Shown: positions 16,193 through 24,612 of the stretch, piece after piece
How positions within the stretch are numbered: the first letter of the stretch is position 1
Layout of the letters: each line of letters begins with the position of its first letter
Source of the DNA: Microbacterium sorbitolivorans
GTDB lineage: Bacteria > Actinomycetota > Actinomycetes > Actinomycetales > Microbacteriaceae
Reading direction: 5' to 3'
Assembly: GCF_003327285.1 (NCBI RefSeq)
Contig: NZ_KZ848474.1
Coordinates: forward strand, 496,001-560,000
DNA length: 64,000 nucleotides
Program-made: the position numbers and the translations under genes
Notes under the pieces: model-generated
Database searches by the model: none
What the model saw: the letters and a program-made list of their open reading frames with translations, nothing else
What the model was told of the DNA's origin: nothing

Positions 16193-18781
16193 ATGAGCCC
16201 TGCACCTGTCACCCCCACCTCCGCCCGGCGGATCGTCGTCGTCGGCGCGGGCATGGTCGCGCACCGCTTCGTCGAGAGCCTGCTCGCGCGGCAGGACACC
16301 CCCTGGCAGATCACGGTGCTGGGCGACGAGCCCCGCGGCCCGTACGACCGCGTCGGCCTGACCTCGTACTTCGCCGGCAAGAGCGCCGATGACCTCGAGC
16401 TCGACGCGGCGCCGTTCGCGGATCCGCGGGTCGAGCTCGTCACGGGCGATCGCGTCACCTTCATCGACCGCGACGGCCGCAAGGTCTGGACCCAGTCGCG
16501 CGCCTCGTACGACTACGACGCGCTCGTGCTGGCGACCGGATCTTACGCCGCCCGCCCCGCGATCGACGGCGCGCGCCTCGACGGCTGCTTCGTCTACCGC
16601 ACGATCGAGGATCTCGAGGCGATCGAGTCGTTCGTCGAGAGCCGCGCGGCCGAGCTCGGGCGTCCGGTGCGCGGAACCGTCGTCGGCGGTGGCCTCCTCG
16701 GCCTCGAGGCGGCGGGCGCGCTGCAGGGCCTCGGCGCCGACTGCACGGTCATCCACTCGGGCACGCACCTGCTGTCGGCGCAGATCGACCGCTCGGGCGG
16801 CGAGGTTCTGGGCCGCCTGATCCGGGCCCGCGGCATCGGCGTGCGGTGCGAGTCGCGCACGACGCGCATCGCGCCGACCGCCACGGGACAGGTCGCGGCG
16901 CTCGAGTTCCCCGACGGATCCTACGAGGAGGCCGACGTCGTGATCTTCACGGTCGGCGTCCGCCCGAACGACGCCCTGGCGCGCGAGGCGGGCATCGATT
17001 CGCACGCGCACGGCGGCGTGCTCATCGACGACGCGTGCGCGACGGCGGATCCGTTCGTCTACGCGATCGGCGAGGTCGCGAACTACGACGGCCGCAGCGT
17101 CGGCCTCGTCGCCCCCGGCTACGCGATGGCCGAGGTGCTCGCCGACCGCCTGAGCGGCGGCGCGGCGGTCTTCCCCGGCTACGACGAGTCGACGAAGCTC
17201 AAGCTCTCGGGCGTCGACGTCGCGAGCTTCGGCGACGCGATGGCGTCGACGCCGAACGCGCTCGACGTCGTCTACGCCGACCCGATCGGCGGCGTCTACA
17301 AGAAGCTCGTCCTCTCGGACGACGCCTCGACCCTGCTCGGCGGCGTTCTCGTCGGCGACGCGAGCGCGTACGGATCCCTGCGCCCGCTCGTCGGCGGCGC
17401 CCTCGGTGCGGATCCGGCCGCGTACCTCGTGCCGGCGGGCGGCGTCGAGCCGCCCACGGGCGACCTGCCCGACGAGGCGATCGTGTGCTCGTGCTCGTCG
17501 GTGTCGGCGGGGCGGATCCGCGAGGCGGTCCGCGACGAGGGGTGCGCGGACGCCGACGCGGTGAAGGTGTGCACCCGCGCGGGCGCGACCTGCGGATCCT
17601 GCATCCCGATGGTGAAGAAGCTCGTCGGCAAGGAGCTGCTCGCGCAGGGAAAGACGCTGTCGAACGCGCTCTGCGAGCACTTCGACATGTCGCGCCGGCA
17701 GCTGTTCGACGCCATCCGCGTCGCGGAGATCACGACCTTCAGCGACACCATCGAGCGCTTCGGCCGCGGCCGCGGTTGCGACGTGTGCAAGCCGACGGTC
17801 GCGAGCATCCTGTCTGGTCTCGTCGGCACGCACGTGCTCGACGGCGAGAACGCGACGCTGCAGGACACGAACGACCACGTCATGGCGAACATGCAGAAGG
17901 ACGGCTCGTACTCGGTCGTGCCGCGCATGCCGGGCGGCGAGGTGACCCCGGAGGGGCTCGTCGCGATCGGCGAGATCGCCCGCGACTACGGCCTCTACAC
18001 GAAGCTCACGGGCGCGCAGCGCATCGACATGTTCGGTGCTCGCCTCGAGCAGCTCCCGCTCATCTGGGAGCGCCTCGTCGACGCCGGCTTCGAGTCGGGC
18101 CAGGCCTACGGCAAGTCGCTCCGCACCGTGAAGTCGTGCGTCGGATCCACCTGGTGCCGGTTCGGCGTGCAAGACGCGGTGGGGATGGCGATCCGCCTCG
18201 AGCTGCGCTACCGTGGCCTGCGCTCGCCGCACAAGCTCAAGGTCGGCGTCTCGGGCTGCGCCCGCGAGTGCGCGGAGGCCCGCGGCAAGGACGTCGGCGT
18301 GATCGCGAGCGAGAACGGCTGGAACATGTACGTCGGCGGCAACGGCGGCTTCACGCCCCGCCACGCTGACCTGCTCGCCGAGGGGTTGAGCGACGACGAG
18401 CTCATCCGCGCGATCGACCGCTTCTTCATGTACTACATCCGCACGGCCGACCGCCTGCAGCGCACGGCGCCGTGGGTCGTCGACCTCGAGGGCGGCATGG
18501 ACGGCCTGCGCGAGGTCATCTTCGATGACTCGCTCGGCATCTGCGACGACCTCGACGCGGCGATGGCGCGCCACGTCGATAGCTACGAGGACGAGTGGGC
18601 GGCGACGCTCAAGGATCCGGAGAAGCTGCGCCGCTTCCACTCGTTCGTCAACGCCCCCGCGACCCCGGATCCGTCGCTCGCGTACGTCGCCGAGCGCGGG
18701 CAGATGCGCCCCGCGTCGGCGGAGGAGCGCGAGTCGGGTGCGGTCCTGATTGCCGGAACGACACTGGAGGTGCGGCGATGA
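16193..18781 (+). CDS. nirB: Nitrite reductase (NADH), large subunit
   Basis: 862 aa, normal for NirB. N-terminal FAD/NADH domain (VVVGAGMVAHRF at ~15; NAD-binding VVGGGLLGLEAAGAL at ~165), BFD-like [2Fe-2S] region (CSCSSVSAGRI and GATCGSC at ~430-470), a second cysteine pair CDVCKP, then the sirohaem/[4Fe-4S] domain with its four cysteines in CVGSTWC (~648) and CARECAE (~690). It reduces nitrite to ammonium with NADH in the cytoplasm. First gene of a five-gene overlapping operon with nirD and sirohaem-synthesis genes. Confidence 0.96.
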   Translation: MSPAPVTPTSARRIVVVGAGMVAHRFVESLLARQDTPWQITVLGDEPRGPYDRVGLTSYFAGKSADDLELDAAPFADPRVELVTGDRVTFIDRDGRKVWTQSRASYDYDALVLATGSYAARPAIDGARLDGCFVYRTIEDLEAIESFVESRAAELGRPVRGTVVGGGLLGLEAAGALQGLGADCTVIHSGTHLLSAQIDRSGGEVLGRLIRARGIGVRCESRTTRIAPTATGQVAALEFPDGSYEEADVVIFTVGVRPNDALAREAGIDSHAHGGVLIDDACATADPFVYAIGEVANYDGRSVGLVAPGYAMAEVLADRLSGGAAVFPGYDESTKLKLSGVDVASFGDAMASTPNALDVVYADPIGGVYKKLVLSDDASTLLGGVLVGDASAYGSLRPLVGGALGADPAAYLVPAGGVEPPTGDLPDEAIVCSCSSVSAGRIREAVRDEGCADADAVKVCTRAGATCGSCIPMVKKLVGKELLAQGKTLSNALCEHFDMSRRQLFDAIRVAEITTFSDTIERFGRGRGCDVCKPTVASILSGLVGTHVLDGENATLQDTNDHVMANMQKDGSYSVVPRMPGGEVTPEGLVAIGEIARDYGLYTKLTGAQRIDMFGARLEQLPLIWERLVDAGFESGQAYGKSLRTVKSCVGSTWCRFGVQDAVGMAIRLELRYRGLRSPHKLKVGVSGCARECAEARGKDVGVIASENGWNMYVGGNGGFTPRHADLLAEGLSDDELIRAIDRFFMYYIRTADRLQRTAPWVVDLEGGMDGLREVIFDDSLGICDDLDAAMARHVDSYEDEWAATLKDPEKLRRFHSFVNAPATPDPSLAYVAERGQMRPASAEERESGAVLIAGTTLEVRR

Positions 18782-19140
18782 GCGCTACCTGGATTCCCGT
18801 CTGCACGATGGCAGACCTCGAGGTCGAGCGCGGCCGCGCCGCCCTCATCGAGGGGGAGCAGCTGGCGCTGTTCCTCCTGAGCGACGGATCCGTGAGGGCC
18901 GTCTCGAACCTCGACCCGTACTCGGGCGCGCACGTGCTCTCGCGCGGCATCGTCGGCTCGCGCACCCTCGTCGACGGCACCGAGGCGCCGACGATCTCGT
19001 CGCCCCTGCACAAGCAGGCGTGGGATCTGCGCACGGGCGTCGTGCTCGAGACGCAGGGCAAGGATGACCGGTCGATCCCCGTCTTCCCCGTCGGGGTCGA
19101 CGGCGATCGCATCCTCATCCGGTGGAAGGAGACATCATGA
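18778..19140 (+). CDS. nirD: Nitrite reductase (NADH), small subunit
   Basis: 120 aa. Rieske-like fold (SNLDPYSGAHVLSRG, SPLHKQAWDL) without the cysteine/histidine pairs that bind a 2Fe-2S cluster, as is normal for NirD. It forms the cytoplasmic nitrite reductase with NirB. ATGA overlaps join it to nirB upstream and cysG downstream. Confidence 0.94.
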   Translation: MSATWIPVCTMADLEVERGRAALIEGEQLALFLLSDGSVRAVSNLDPYSGAHVLSRGIVGSRTLVDGTEAPTISSPLHKQAWDLRTGVVLETQGKDDRSIPVFPVGVDGDRILIRWKETS

Positions 19141-20384
19141 CGATGACGCTGGGAGTAACGCTCGCGGGCCGACGGACCGTGCTCGTGGGTGGCGGATCCG
19201 TCACCGCCCGCCGCCTGACGCGGCTCGTCGCGGAGGGCGCGCACGTGGTCGTCGTCGCGCCCGAGCTGAGCCCCGAGGTGCGCACAATGATCGACGATCA
19301 CGGCCTCTCGTGGCGCGCCCGCCGCGTGCGGCGCGAAGACGTCGACCGCGCCTGGTTCGTGCACACCGCGACGGGCGACCGCGAGGTCGACGCGCAGGTC
19401 GCCGCGTGGTGCGAGACCGAGCGGATCCTGTGCGTCAACGCCTCCGACGGATCCCACGGCAGCGCCCGCATGACGGCCGAGGTGCGCGCCGGCGACGTCA
19501 TCGTCGGTGTCGTCGGCGACTCGGGCGTCGACCCGCGCCGCTCCGCGCGCGTCTCCACGCGGATCCGCGAGCTGCTCGAGCGCGGGGGTGCGGATCTCCG
19601 CCGCGTGCGCGAGTCGGCCCCGGGCGGCGTCGCGCTCGTCGGCGGCGGCCCCGGCCCCGTCGATCTCATGACGCTCCGCGCCCGGCGCCTGCTCGCCGAG
19701 GCAGACGTCGTGATCGCCGACCGGCTCGGTCCCGTCGCGGTGCTCGACGAGCTCGACCCCGACGTCGAGGTCATCCACGTGGGCAAGGCGCCCGGCCACC
19801 ACTCGGCGACGCAGGACGAGATCAACGCCCTCATCGTCGACCGCGCGAGCGCGGGCCGCCGCGTCGTGCGGCTGAAGGGCGGGGATCCGTTCGTCTTCGG
19901 CCGCGGAGGCGAGGAGGTCACGGCGTGCCTCGCCGCGGGCGTTCCCGTCGAGGTCGTTCCCGCGCCGACGAGCGCCGTCGCGGTGCCGCAGGCCGCGGGA
20001 ATCCCCGTCACCCACCGCGGCACCGCCTCGAGCGTGCACATCATCAACGGCCAGCACGACCTCACCGACGCGACCCGCGCCGCCCTCGCCGACGACGAGG
20101 TGACGACGGTTCTGCTCATGGGTGTCGCGGCCTTCCGCTCGCTCGCGGGGCAGGCGCTCGCCGCGGGCGTGCCGGCCGATCGCCCCGTCGCGTTCGTCGA
20201 GAACGGGCACACCGAGCGCCAGCGCACGACCCGCACGACTCTCGCGCGGGCGGCCGACGATGCCGAGAGCGCCGGCGTGCGCAACCCCGCCGTGATCGTC
20301 ATCGGCGAGGTGGCGGCCGCGGGCCTGCTGCTTCCGGCGGCGGTCCCGACGATCGCCGCGGAGACGGGGAGGGTATCGACGTGA
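19137..20384 (+). CDS. cysG: Sirohaem synthase (dehydrogenase/ferrochelatase + methyltransferase)
   Basis: 415 aa, two modules. Residues ~1-150 are the precorrin-2 dehydrogenase/ferrochelatase part (NAD-binding LVGGGSVTARR); ~160-405 are uroporphyrinogen-III C-methyltransferase, with VGGGPGPVDLMTLRA at ~166 and VRLKGGDPFVFGRGGEE at ~245. It makes sirohaem, the cofactor of NirB, from uroporphyrinogen III. It overlaps nirD and hemD, so cofactor and enzyme are produced together. The first module is slightly short, and the later cbiX gene may supply the iron chelatase step. Confidence 0.94.
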   Translation: MTMTLGVTLAGRRTVLVGGGSVTARRLTRLVAEGAHVVVVAPELSPEVRTMIDDHGLSWRARRVRREDVDRAWFVHTATGDREVDAQVAAWCETERILCVNASDGSHGSARMTAEVRAGDVIVGVVGDSGVDPRRSARVSTRIRELLERGGADLRRVRESAPGGVALVGGGPGPVDLMTLRARRLLAEADVVIADRLGPVAVLDELDPDVEVIHVGKAPGHHSATQDEINALIVDRASAGRRVVRLKGGDPFVFGRGGEEVTACLAAGVPVEVVPAPTSAVAVPQAAGIPVTHRGTASSVHIINGQHDLTDATRAALADDEVTTVLLMGVAAFRSLAGQALAAGVPADRPVAFVENGHTERQRTTRTTLARAADDAESAGVRNPAVIVIGEVAAAGLLLPAAVPTIAAETGRVST

Positions 20385-21505
20385 CGGGTGAGCGATTGTC
20401 GGCAGCCCTCGAGGGCTGCCGCATCGTGCTGACCGCCGACCGGCGCACGGCCGAGATCACCGCGGCCTTCGAACGCCACGGCGCGAGCGTCATGAAGGCG
20501 CCGGCGCTCACGATCGTGCCCCATGCCGACGACGACACCCTCCTCGCCCGCACCCGCGATCTGATCGCGAACCCACCCGATGTCATCGTCGCTACGACGG
20601 GCATCGGGTTTCGCGCGTGGATGGAGGTCGCCGACGAGGCCGGCCTCGTTCACGACCTCGAGCGGGTGCTCGCGGGGGCACGGATCATCGCCCGCGGCGC
20701 GAAGGCCCGCGGCGCCGTGCAACAGGCGGGTTTCGCGGTCGCCTGGGTTCCGCAGACCGAGACGGCGGCCGAGCTGGGCGACCGCCTCGTCGACGAGGGC
20801 GTCACCGGCTGCCGCGTCGCGGTACAGCACCACGGATCCGGGGCCGACGGCCTCGACGAACTCTTCCTCGCGAACGGCGCCTCGGTCGTGAGCCTCACGG
20901 TCTACCGCTGGGGCCCGCCCGCGGATCCGCAGGCCGTGCGCGCCTCGGCGCTCGCCGCGGCCGCCGGATCCGTCGACGCAGTCGTATTCACGTCGGGCCC
21001 GGCCGCATACGAGTGGATCCAGTCGGCGCGCGAGTGCGGCGCGCTCGACCGGATCCGGGAGCGCGCCGGGCGCGGGGAGCTCATGATGGCCGCCGTCGGC
21101 CCCGCGACCGCGGAGCCGCTGCGCGACCAGTCGGTTGCGGCGTACATCGCCGAGCGCGGGCGGCTCGGATCCCTCATCCGCGGCGTCGTCGTGCACCTCG
21201 GCGACGGCAGCCCCCGCGTCGCGACCGCGGCGGGCGAGCTGTCGATCCGTAGCGCCGGCGCCGTGATTGGCGGACGCCTGGTGCCGCTCTCGCCGGGCGG
21301 CGTCGCGGTGTTGCGCGTGCTGTTCGAGGCTCGCGGGGCCGTCGTCTCGCGCCGCACGCTGCTCGACGCCCTCCCGGCGTCGGCACCCAACGCGCACGCG
21401 CTCGAGATGACGATCGCGCGGCTGCGCGAGGCGCTCGGGGCTGCGAAGCTGATCCACACGGTCGTCAAGCGTGGATATCGACTCGATGTGCAGGAGGAAG
21501 TATGA
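20381..21505 (+). CDS. hemD: Uroporphyrinogen-III synthase fused to winged-helix DNA-binding domain
   Basis: 374 aa, GTG start overlapping cysG. Residues ~1-260 are the two-lobed HemD fold (IVLTADRRTAEITAAF, ATTGIGFRAW, VVFTSGPAAYEW). Residues ~295-374 form an OmpR-type winged helix (LSPGGVAVLRVLFEARGAVVSRRTLLD..., ending VVKRGYRLD). The fusion is found in other actinobacteria and suggests that the protein also regulates, perhaps in response to tetrapyrrole supply. A separate housekeeping hemD may exist elsewhere in the genome. Overlaps cbiX by four bases. Confidence 0.9.
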   Translation: MTGERLSAALEGCRIVLTADRRTAEITAAFERHGASVMKAPALTIVPHADDDTLLARTRDLIANPPDVIVATTGIGFRAWMEVADEAGLVHDLERVLAGARIIARGAKARGAVQQAGFAVAWVPQTETAAELGDRLVDEGVTGCRVAVQHHGSGADGLDELFLANGASVVSLTVYRWGPPADPQAVRASALAAAAGSVDAVVFTSGPAAYEWIQSARECGALDRIRERAGRGELMMAAVGPATAEPLRDQSVAAYIAERGRLGSLIRGVVVHLGDGSPRVATAAGELSIRSAGAVIGGRLVPLSPGGVAVLRVLFEARGAVVSRRTLLDALPASAPNAHALEMTIARLREALGAAKLIHTVVKRGYRLDVQEEV

Positions 21506-22179
21506 CCCGACCCGCCCTGGTGTGCTGCTCGCACGGCACCGATTCGCCCGAGGGCCGCGCCGTGATCTCGGCGATCGTCGGCGCCGCCGCGTCGCTTGTT
21601 GGCGTGCCGACCTACGAGACCTACGTCGACGTGCAATACCCGCAGATCGACGAGGTCGTGGCCTCGTTCGACGGCCCCGCCGTCATCGTGCCGCTCTTGC
21701 TCTCGCCCGGCTTCCACACTTCGGTCGACATCGGCCGCGCGGCCTCCTCGCGCGAGGGGCTCGTCGCGACCGGAACGCTGGGGCCGGATCCGCTGCTCGT
21801 CGACATCCTCGTCGACCGCCTCGCGGCCGCGGGCCTCCGCGACGGCGACCGGGTCGTCCTCGCGGCCTCCGGATCCTCGCGGCCCGAGGCCGCCGCGCGT
21901 GTGGAGGAGGTGCGCGCGGCGCTCGCGGCGCGGATCCCGCAGCCCGTGACCGTCGGCTACGCCTACGGTGCGACGCCGAAGGTCGCCGACGCGGTCGCCG
22001 AGGCGCGCGGCGATGGCCGCGTCGTCGTTGCGAGTTACGTGCTCGCCCCCGGCCACTTCGCGAACCTCGTCGCGGCCGCGGGCGCCGACGTGGTGACGGA
22101 TCCGCTGGGCCTCGCCCCCGACGGATCCGCAGAGCCCCGCATCGCCCAGATCGTCGCGGCGCGGTACGCGGGGGTGTGA
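21502..22179 (+). CDS. Sirohydrochlorin chelatase (CbiX/SirB family)
   Basis: 225 aa with two CbiX-type half domains. CCSHGTDSP near the N-terminus carries the metal-coordinating His of the family and LLLSPGFHTSVDI carries the second; a degenerate second half follows (VLAPGHFANLV). It inserts Fe2+ (or Co2+) into sirohydrochlorin. As last gene of the nir operon its role is most likely ferrochelation for sirohaem. Confidence 0.88.
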   Translation: MTRPALVCCSHGTDSPEGRAVISAIVGAAASLVGVPTYETYVDVQYPQIDEVVASFDGPAVIVPLLLSPGFHTSVDIGRAASSREGLVATGTLGPDPLLVDILVDRLAAAGLRDGDRVVLAASGSSRPEAAARVEEVRAALAARIPQPVTVGYAYGATPKVADAVAEARGDGRVVVASYVLAPGHFANLVAAAGADVVTDPLGLAPDGSAEPRIAQIVAARYAGV

Positions 22180-22186
22180 CACACGC

Positions 22187-22224
22187 AAAAGGTGCGGCGG
22201 GCTTTACGGCCCGCCGCACCTTTT
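22187..22224. terminator. Bidirectional rho-independent terminator
   Basis: Arms AAAAGGTGCGGCGGGC (22187-22202) and its complement (22209-22224) around TTTACG, flanked by A4 and T4 runs on the two sides. It lies between the convergent cbiX and nitrite channel genes and fits a classical terminator for both. Confidence 0.95.
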
Positions 22225-22231
22225 CGCGGTC

Positions 22232-23119
22232 TCAGTGCGTGTGCTCCTCGAGGAGCCCGGCGGGGATCCGGGTGTGGTGTGCCGCGAAGCGCTTGCCGTT
22301 GGGGCGCGTGAGGGCGACCCGCTTCGGGGCGGTGCGGGCGTGCGTCGCGTAGATCGTGAGGCCGACGAAGGTGATGCCGCCGACGATGTTGCCGAGCACG
22401 GTGGGGATCTCGTTCCAGATCAGGTAGTCGCTGATCGTGAAGTCGGCGCCCAGCAGCAGTCCCGTCGGGAAGAGGAACATGTTGACGACCGAGTGCTCGA
22501 AGCCCATGTAGAAGAAGAGCATGACGGGCATCCACATGACGAGGGCCTTGCTGACGACGTCCTTCGCCATCATCGCGGCGATGACGCCGGTCGAGACCAT
22601 CCAGTTGCAGAGCACGCCTCGGGTGAAGAGGGTGAGCATGCCGCCCGCGCCGTGCTCGGCGTAGCCGACGGTGCGGCCGTGGCCGATCTCGCTCAGCGCG
22701 ACACCCACGGCGCTGGGCTCCGAGGTGAATCCGTAGGTGAAGTAGATCGCCATCGCGACCGCCACGGTGAAGGCGCCGGCGAAGTTACCGACGAAGACGA
22801 GGCCCCAGCTGCGCATGATGCCGGCGAAGTTGACGCCGGGCCGCTTGTCGATGAGCGCCAGCGGCGTCAGCGTGAAGAAGCCCGTCAGAAGCTCGAAGCC
22901 CATCAGGTAGAGCAGGATGAAGCCGACGGGGAAGAGGATCGCGCCGAGGAGAGGCTCGCCGGTCTGCGTCGAGACCGTGACGGCGAACGCGGCGCCGAGG
23001 GTCAGGATCGCGCCGCCCATGTACCCGCGGATGAGCGTATCGCGCGTCGACATCAGGACCTTCGACTGGCCGGCCTCGATCATGCTCTGCGCGAGGTCGG
23101 CGGGTTTCACATACGACAT
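22232..23119 (-). CDS. nirC: Formate/nitrite transporter family channel (NirC-like)
   Basis: 295 aa with six membrane helices, the FNT pentamer fold. GFEHSVVNMF carries the central-pore histidine of the family and the N-terminal amphipathic helix precedes YMGGAILTLG. GTG-free ATG start with GGAGG upstream. It faces the nir operon tail to tail, so it probably imports nitrite (and exports excess) for NirBD. No GGATCC occurs within the gene, unlike most genes in the window. Confidence 0.9.
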   Translation of the reverse strand: MSYVKPADLAQSMIEAGQSKVLMSTRDTLIRGYMGGAILTLGAAFAVTVSTQTGEPLLGAILFPVGFILLYLMGFELLTGFFTLTPLALIDKRPGVNFAGIMRSWGLVFVGNFAGAFTVAVAMAIYFTYGFTSEPSAVGVALSEIGHGRTVGYAEHGAGGMLTLFTRGVLCNWMVSTGVIAAMMAKDVVSKALVMWMPVMLFFYMGFEHSVVNMFLFPTGLLLGADFTISDYLIWNEIPTVLGNIVGGITFVGLTIYATHARTAPKRVALTRPNGKRFAAHHTRIPAGLLEEHTH

Positions 23120-23274
23120 GGTGCCTCCGATGACGGATGGAGTGGTGGACTTTCTCCCACCCTGTCGATCCGCGATTTCGCCCCGACATCGGCTGTGTTA
23201 CGGGGGCGCAAGGTTCTTCTCACGCGCCGGCGGTGGTGTCGTGAGGCGGCGGAGTATCTATGCGGTCCCACGTT

Positions 23275-23958
23275 CTATTCGCATGTGATTCGTGTCGTCG
23301 AGTTTCCCTTGCTGTTGAAACTGACAGAGTCGTCGGGCGCGACCACGATCGCCGTGTCACCAGCCCAGGTGATCGACCACTCGCCATCGGCGAACATTGG
23401 GTCGTCGTAGTACCAATGCTGTTCCGTGTCGATCAGTCGATGCGACTGCGCCGGAATCAGGAAAAGGTGGCCTGATTTGCTCGCCATTCCATCCCGATTC
23501 TCTACGACGACCGTGCAGCCGTTTTCGCTGCCTGGCGTAAGCCGCTCGAAGCTGACGGGAAAGGCGAGTGCAACAACGAGGTAGAAGAGCGCGACAAGCA
23601 TGATCGCTGTGGATGCGACGTGCAACAAGACCCGTCCCAGGAGAGCCGGACCACCTCGTTGTTGCCGGTCCGGCGCAACGCTAGCGCTGCGAGCTCTCAT
23701 TATCGGTGTGGCGATGAAGCATGCGATTGCGACGAGGAAGCCGCCGAGCAACCAGTCGCTGGGCTTGACGAACAATGGCCCGATGAGGACTGGCGCAAGG
23801 TCGTGGGTGCGGAAACGTTCTGCCGTGCTGAGGTACACCAGCAGCATGGACACGATCGCGAGCCAACCGGCGATGTACGTGAACAGCGCCGCCCGATGGT
23901 AAAGCCGCGGACGCAATGAGTTCGTGATGTCGCCCTCCTTCTGATCGGACCGGCACAT
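23275..23958 (-). CDS. Hypothetical membrane protein
   Basis: 227 aa. Three predicted membrane helices (around residues 28-46, 70-88 and 108-135) and a ~90-residue extracytoplasmic C-terminal tail with two cysteines (NGCTVVVEN and the terminal RITCE) that could pair. No family is recognised. The start is unsure: a strong AAGGAGG occurs inside the frame at about codons 7-9, so translation may begin further down at TTG. It follows immediately after its neighbour gene on the same strand. Composition is lower in GC and lacks GGATCC, suggesting recent acquisition. Confidence 0.6.
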   Translation of the reverse strand: MCRSDQKEGDITNSLRPRLYHRAALFTYIAGWLAIVSMLLVYLSTAERFRTHDLAPVLIGPLFVKPSDWLLGGFLVAIACFIATPIMRARSASVAPDRQQRGGPALLGRVLLHVASTAIMLVALFYLVVALAFPVSFERLTPGSENGCTVVVENRDGMASKSGHLFLIPAQSHRLIDTEQHWYYDDPMFADGEWSITWAGDTAIVVAPDDSVSFNSKGNSTTRITCE

Positions 23959-24534
23959 TTATATGACGTCGTAGACGTTGTCGCCGGCCAGCGAAGGTGC
24001 GAAAGCTACGATCGCGACCAGGAGGGTGGTCACGACTACGCAAATTCCGACCCCCACGAGGCGTACCCGCGTCGAGCTATGGCGCAGTTTGACCAACAAC
24101 CATCCTGCGGCGAATGTCATCCCAAAGGGCAGGATATATATGATCAGCCGGGACCAGGAGGCCGCGATCCTCCAGTCAGTGTTTGCGACGACCATTGAAA
24201 TCGATGTCGTCGCGAACGAGAGAATCAAGGCGAAAACGCCGAAAACGACCGACACCCAAAGAAGAACTTGGGGAGACCTGCTCGGCGAAATGAGCGATGC
24301 GTGACAAAGCAAAAACGCGACAAGTGACCCCATGAGAACGAGATACCCAGGGTCAATAATCACCCAACTTTCGGCGCTCACAAGAGGCATGCCGAGATCC
24401 ACCGGCAGTATGTACATCAACGTACTGACGAGCAACAGCGCTATCGCCATGAGCGACGATGCGGCTCCCCAGTCTCCCCACCGCTCACGCCAGGAGCTCT
24501 TGCCCTGCCGGAACTGCTGTGACGTCTCAGCCAT
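23959..24534 (-). CDS. Hypothetical five-helix membrane protein
   Basis: 191 aa from the ATG at 24532-24534, which follows TATCCT by 6 nt and is preferred to the longer frame. About five hydrophobic helices spread over the whole length after a basic N-terminus; no motif recognised. Its stop adjoins the start of the next hypothetical membrane protein, so the two are a unit and may work together. Same atypical composition as its partner. Confidence 0.65.
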   Translation of the reverse strand: MAETSQQFRQGKSSWRERWGDWGAASSLMAIALLLVSTLMYILPVDLGMPLVSAESWVIIDPGYLVLMGSLVAFLLCHASLISPSRSPQVLLWVSVVFGVFALILSFATTSISMVVANTDWRIAASWSRLIIYILPFGMTFAAGWLLVKLRHSSTRVRLVGVGICVVVTTLLVAIVAFAPSLAGDNVYDVI

Positions 24535-24612
24535 GTGCCGAGGATAGGTCTCTTCACTGCACGCCAACTCCGGATCGCTCGACGGCCTCACCCTGCTCGG
24601 GATCGAAACCGT

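Noticed and set aside
16100..18640. 846-aa open frame antisense to nirB
   Set aside because: High GC leaves mirror frames open; composition is Arg/Ala/Asp-rich without motifs, and nirB on the other strand is certain.
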